NCBI GenBank assembly: GCA_046590705.1
Contig: JBKJUK010000165.1
Span: 1-24,297 of the forward strand
DNA from: JBKJUK01 sp046590705
GTDB taxonomy: Bacteria > Acidobacteriota > Thermoanaerobaculia > Gp7-AA8
Reading direction: 5' to 3'
Length of the DNA: 24,297 nt
Part shown: positions 22,937-24,297 of the stretch, one piece after another
Position numbering within the stretch: position 1 is the first letter of the stretch
Layout of the letters: each line of letters begins with the position of its first letter
Notes under the pieces: generated by a model
What the model saw: the letters and a program-made list of their open reading frames with translations, nothing else
Told to the model about the DNA's origin: nothing
The model's database searches: none
Made by a program: the position numbers and the translations under genes

Positions 22937-23158
22937 CTAGTCATGATCGTACTGAAATACGTCATCGACTCGAACCTCGAATACGTTTGCGATGCGGAAG
23001 GCGACCTCCAGTGACGGCGAGTACTTGTTCCCTTCGATGGCATTCACGGTCTGGCGGGTGACACCGATCAGGTCTGCGAGCTGTTGCTGGGTCATTTCGT
23101 CGTGACTGAATCTCAATGCGCGCACTGCGTTCGAAATGAGACCTCCACTCTTGCCCAC
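22937..23158 (-). CDS. XRE-family helix-turn-helix regulator
   Basis: The 73-aa protein is almost entirely one Cro/CI-type HTH domain: MTQQQLADLIGVTRQTVNAIEGNKYSPSLEVAFRIANVFEVRVDDVFQYD, with QQQLADLIGV and TRQTVNAIE forming the helix-turn-helix. Small regulators of this type (COG1476-like) lack a sensing domain. The GTG start at 23158 lies 4 nt after the stop codon of the membrane protein gene, so the two are co-transcribed; an AAAGGA about 12 nt upstream is a loose ribosome site, and a slightly shorter N-terminus is possible. Autoregulation through the palindrome at 23605-23622 is plausible. Confidence 0.88.
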   Translation of the reverse strand: MGKSGGLISNAVRALRFSHDEMTQQQLADLIGVTRQTVNAIEGNKYSPSLEVAFRIANVFEVRVDDVFQYDHD

Positions 23159-23162
23159 TGGG

Positions 23163-23576
23163 TCAGGATCCTTTCCGATACATCACCAGCTGAGAGGTAA
23201 TCTCGACCACCTGAGACAGTCCCCAGAAGCCGAGAAGCAGGTGGGTGAAAATGAAGTTTCCGTCAGTCAGCAGCGCGGCGCAGAGAGCGATGAACACTCC
23301 GGTGGCCAGCACGTAGGCTGCGTTCCTCGTGCCTTTCAAACCGATTTCCCGATCGCGTTCATCAGTCTCCGTACGCCGGTCCGCCACGGCGATGGCAATG
23401 TGTCCGACGATCTGCAGGATCACCAGGGCTGCTACAGCCAGCGTAAAAAGTACGACCTGGTGTGGCCTGACATCAACCGTCGTGGCCGGTAGAACCGAGG
23501 AAAAGTAGAAAGCGAAGGTTGCCAGAAGACTGACCAACATCAGCCAGAGGCTTTTTTCCTGAAACGAGAGATTCAA
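23163..23576 (-). CDS. Four-helix membrane protein co-transcribed with the XRE regulator
   Basis: The 137-aa protein has four predicted membrane helices (about residues 10-28, 38-59, 83-103 and 107-125) and a cytoplasmic-type loop DRRTETDERDREIGLKGTRNAAYVL between helices two and three. The DER...I..K..R pattern is seen in small membrane proteins that often sit beside short XRE regulators (DUF2178-like); I am not certain of the family. TTG at 23576 is chosen as start because AAGGAG lies 6 nt upstream; an in-frame GTG at 23633 would begin within the promoter region. It may signal to or hold the regulator at the membrane, but nothing in the sequence shows this. Confidence 0.78.
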   Translation of the reverse strand: MNLSFQEKSLWLMLVSLLATFAFYFSSVLPATTVDVRPHQVVLFTLAVAALVILQIVGHIAIAVADRRTETDERDREIGLKGTRNAAYVLATGVFIALCAALLTDGNFIFTHLLLGFWGLSQVVEITSQLVMYRKGS

Positions 23577-23582
23577 AGTGAG

Positions 23583-23588
23583 CTCCTT
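23583..23588 (-). promoter_or_regulatory. Shine-Dalgarno AAGGAG deciding a TTG start
   Basis: AAGGAG on the minus strand lies 6 nt before TTG 23576, the best ribosome site near this gene. Confidence 0.75.
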
Positions 23589-23604
23589 GTGTACGAATGA
23601 TTGC

Positions 23605-23622
23605 GGTAATGTCAAAATTACC
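23605..23622. promoter_or_regulatory. Candidate operator palindrome
   Basis: GGTAAT-GTCAAA-ATTACC is a perfect 6-bp inverted repeat with a 6-nt spacer. It lies about 12 nt downstream of the -10 of the promoter below, around the transcription start, where a bound repressor would block the operon. The XRE product of the same operon is the natural candidate ligand. Confidence 0.55.
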
Positions 23623-23633
23623 AGACACGACAC

Positions 23634-23662
23634 ACAGTAAGTCGCACTGCGAATGATGTCAA
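23634..23662 (-). promoter_or_regulatory. Promoter of the membrane protein/XRE operon
   Basis: On the minus strand a perfect TTGACA (23662-23657) is followed after exactly 17 nt by TACTGT (23639-23634), which keeps the three most conserved -10 bases. It lies 57 nt upstream of the TTG start, in a locally AT-richer stretch. Confidence 0.6.
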
Positions 23663-23678
23663 GTATTTCTTACACGAG

Positions 23679-23712
23679 ACGCGACGGCCGTGCCCGGCAC
23701 TTAGCGTCGCGT
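23679..23712. other. GC-rich inverted repeat between divergent genes
   Basis: ACGCGAC (23679-23685) pairs with GTCGCGT (23706-23712); the enclosed 20 nt contain a second palindrome, GTGCC-C-GGCAC. It lies in the divergent spacer upstream of both neighbouring genes. Its function is unknown. Confidence 0.35.
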
Positions 23713-23828
23713 GTGAGGGTAGACACGACCCAGTCGGTAGTAGGACTGCCGATTCCTTGCTGGACGAGGAGAGCAGCTACAATTCATCTCGTGCCATTTC
23801 GTCACGAGAGTTCAGGGTCCCGCCGCGC

Positions 23829-24221
23829 ATGAAATTCGCGCTGTATCTTGCGGCGTTTCTCACGCTCGCAATTGGAATCGCGCACTCCTGGCTCGGTGAG
23901 CGTTACATTCTTCGGCGCCTGTTCAGACGGGAGGATCTCCCCGCCATTCTCGGCAGTGCCGAATTCACGAAACGCACTCTGCGATTCGCCTGGCACATTA
24001 CGTCGGTGGCCTGGTTGGGGTTCGCCGCCATTCTGGTCCTGCTCGCTCATCCCCCGATGACACCACGGGGCGTGGGCGCAGTCATCGCCGCCACGTTTCT
24101 GCTGCACGGCGCAGTGGCACTGGTGGGCTCACGCGGAAAGCATCTTTCGTGGGTGGTGTTTTTAGCCATTGCTGCACTGGTCGTTTATGCGATGCAGCTG
24201 GACGCAGTAGTCAGTAGGTGA
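23829..24221 (+). CDS. Small four-helix membrane protein of unknown function
   Basis: The 130-aa protein has four hydrophobic helices (about residues 2-19, 49-70, 78-98 and 104-122). A charged stretch GERYILRRLFRREDLPAILGS follows the first helix, and conserved-looking TLRFAWHITSVAWLGFAAIL lies in the second. I do not recognise the family. The frame opens at 23757, but ATG 23829 directly before the first helix is more likely. The last residues (AVVSR and the stop codon) are encoded by the first unit of the GCAGTAG tandem repeat, so the C-terminus has been supplied by the repeat. Confidence 0.7.
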   Translation: MKFALYLAAFLTLAIGIAHSWLGERYILRRLFRREDLPAILGSAEFTKRTLRFAWHITSVAWLGFAAILVLLAHPPMTPRGVGAVIAATFLLHGAVALVGSRGKHLSWVVFLAIAALVVYAMQLDAVVSR

Positions 24222-24297
24222 AGCAGTAGTCAGTAGTCAGTAGGTGAAGCAGTAGTCAGTAACCAGTAGGTGAAGCAGTAGTCGGTAACCAGTAGTT
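24204..24297 (+). repeat. Nested GCAGTAGTCAGTA tandem repeat
   Basis: Units start at 24204 (19 nt), 24223 (26 nt), 24249 (26 nt) and 24275 (cut by the window edge). All begin GCAGTAGTC and the complete ones end GGTGAA. The 26-nt units equal the 19-nt unit plus one 7-nt step, showing a heptamer nested in a longer unit. The array overlaps the 3' end of the membrane protein gene and runs off the window. Confidence 0.9.

Overview
The window is a GC-rich stretch of chromosome from a diderm (Gram-negative-type) bacterium. Gene content fits an Acidobacteriota-like or neighbouring lineage: separate pilM/pilN/pilO genes, pseudopilins with GspG-like tails, a secretin, and a protease–propeller–outer-membrane-barrel fusion. 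The assignment is inferred from style and content; there is no rRNA or other marker here that fixes it.

Layout. (1) 172-1272 (+): exported L,D-transpeptidase. (2) 1539-4018 (-): an M16 zinc peptidase downstream of a radical SAM protein. (3) 4043-4634: gene-free segment filled with short palindromic repeats. (4) 4635-14305 (-): a ten-gene envelope machine in the order PilC/GspF, PilB/GspE, PilM, PilN, PilO, PilP-like, secretin (PilQ/GspD), then three pseudopilins. Most junctions overlap or nearly touch (ATGA, GTGA, TGATG), so it reads as one operon. It mixes type IV pilus features (split PilM/N/O/P) with type II secretion features (GspG-like pseudopilins). No retraction ATPase, prepilin peptidase or obvious major pilin lies in the window. 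(5) 14528-17542 (-): a 1004-residue HEYAH protease / beta-propeller / outer-membrane barrel protein. (6) 17821-19898 (+): serS and a class I glutamine-amidotransferase-like hydrolase. (7) 20107-22733 (+): a secreted thioredoxin/TPR protein followed by DsbD, forming a periplasmic thiol-reducing pair. (8) 22937-23576 (-): a small membrane protein and an XRE regulator with a readable promoter and operator-like palindrome. (9) 23829-24221 (+): a small membrane protein whose last codons lie in a tandem repeat.

The most distinctive biology is in the secretion/pilus operon. The secretin starts with a lipobox and TPR helices (the architecture of a pilotin) and ends in a cohesin-like domain. The PilP-like protein has a thrombospondin type 3-like calcium loop spliced between proline-rich linkers. 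The last pseudopilin lacks the Glu5 that normally guides subunit assembly. Together they suggest a calcium-dependent, self-piloting variant of the apparatus; this is a hypothesis.

The second theme is the intergenic DNA. At least three sequence-unrelated palindrome families share one design, a GTGG or GTAGG tag beside a hairpin of 7-8 bp arms and a 3-4 nt loop, which is the design of REP elements mobilised by RAYT transposases. One pair shows a compensatory base-pair change. No RAYT gene is present in the window.
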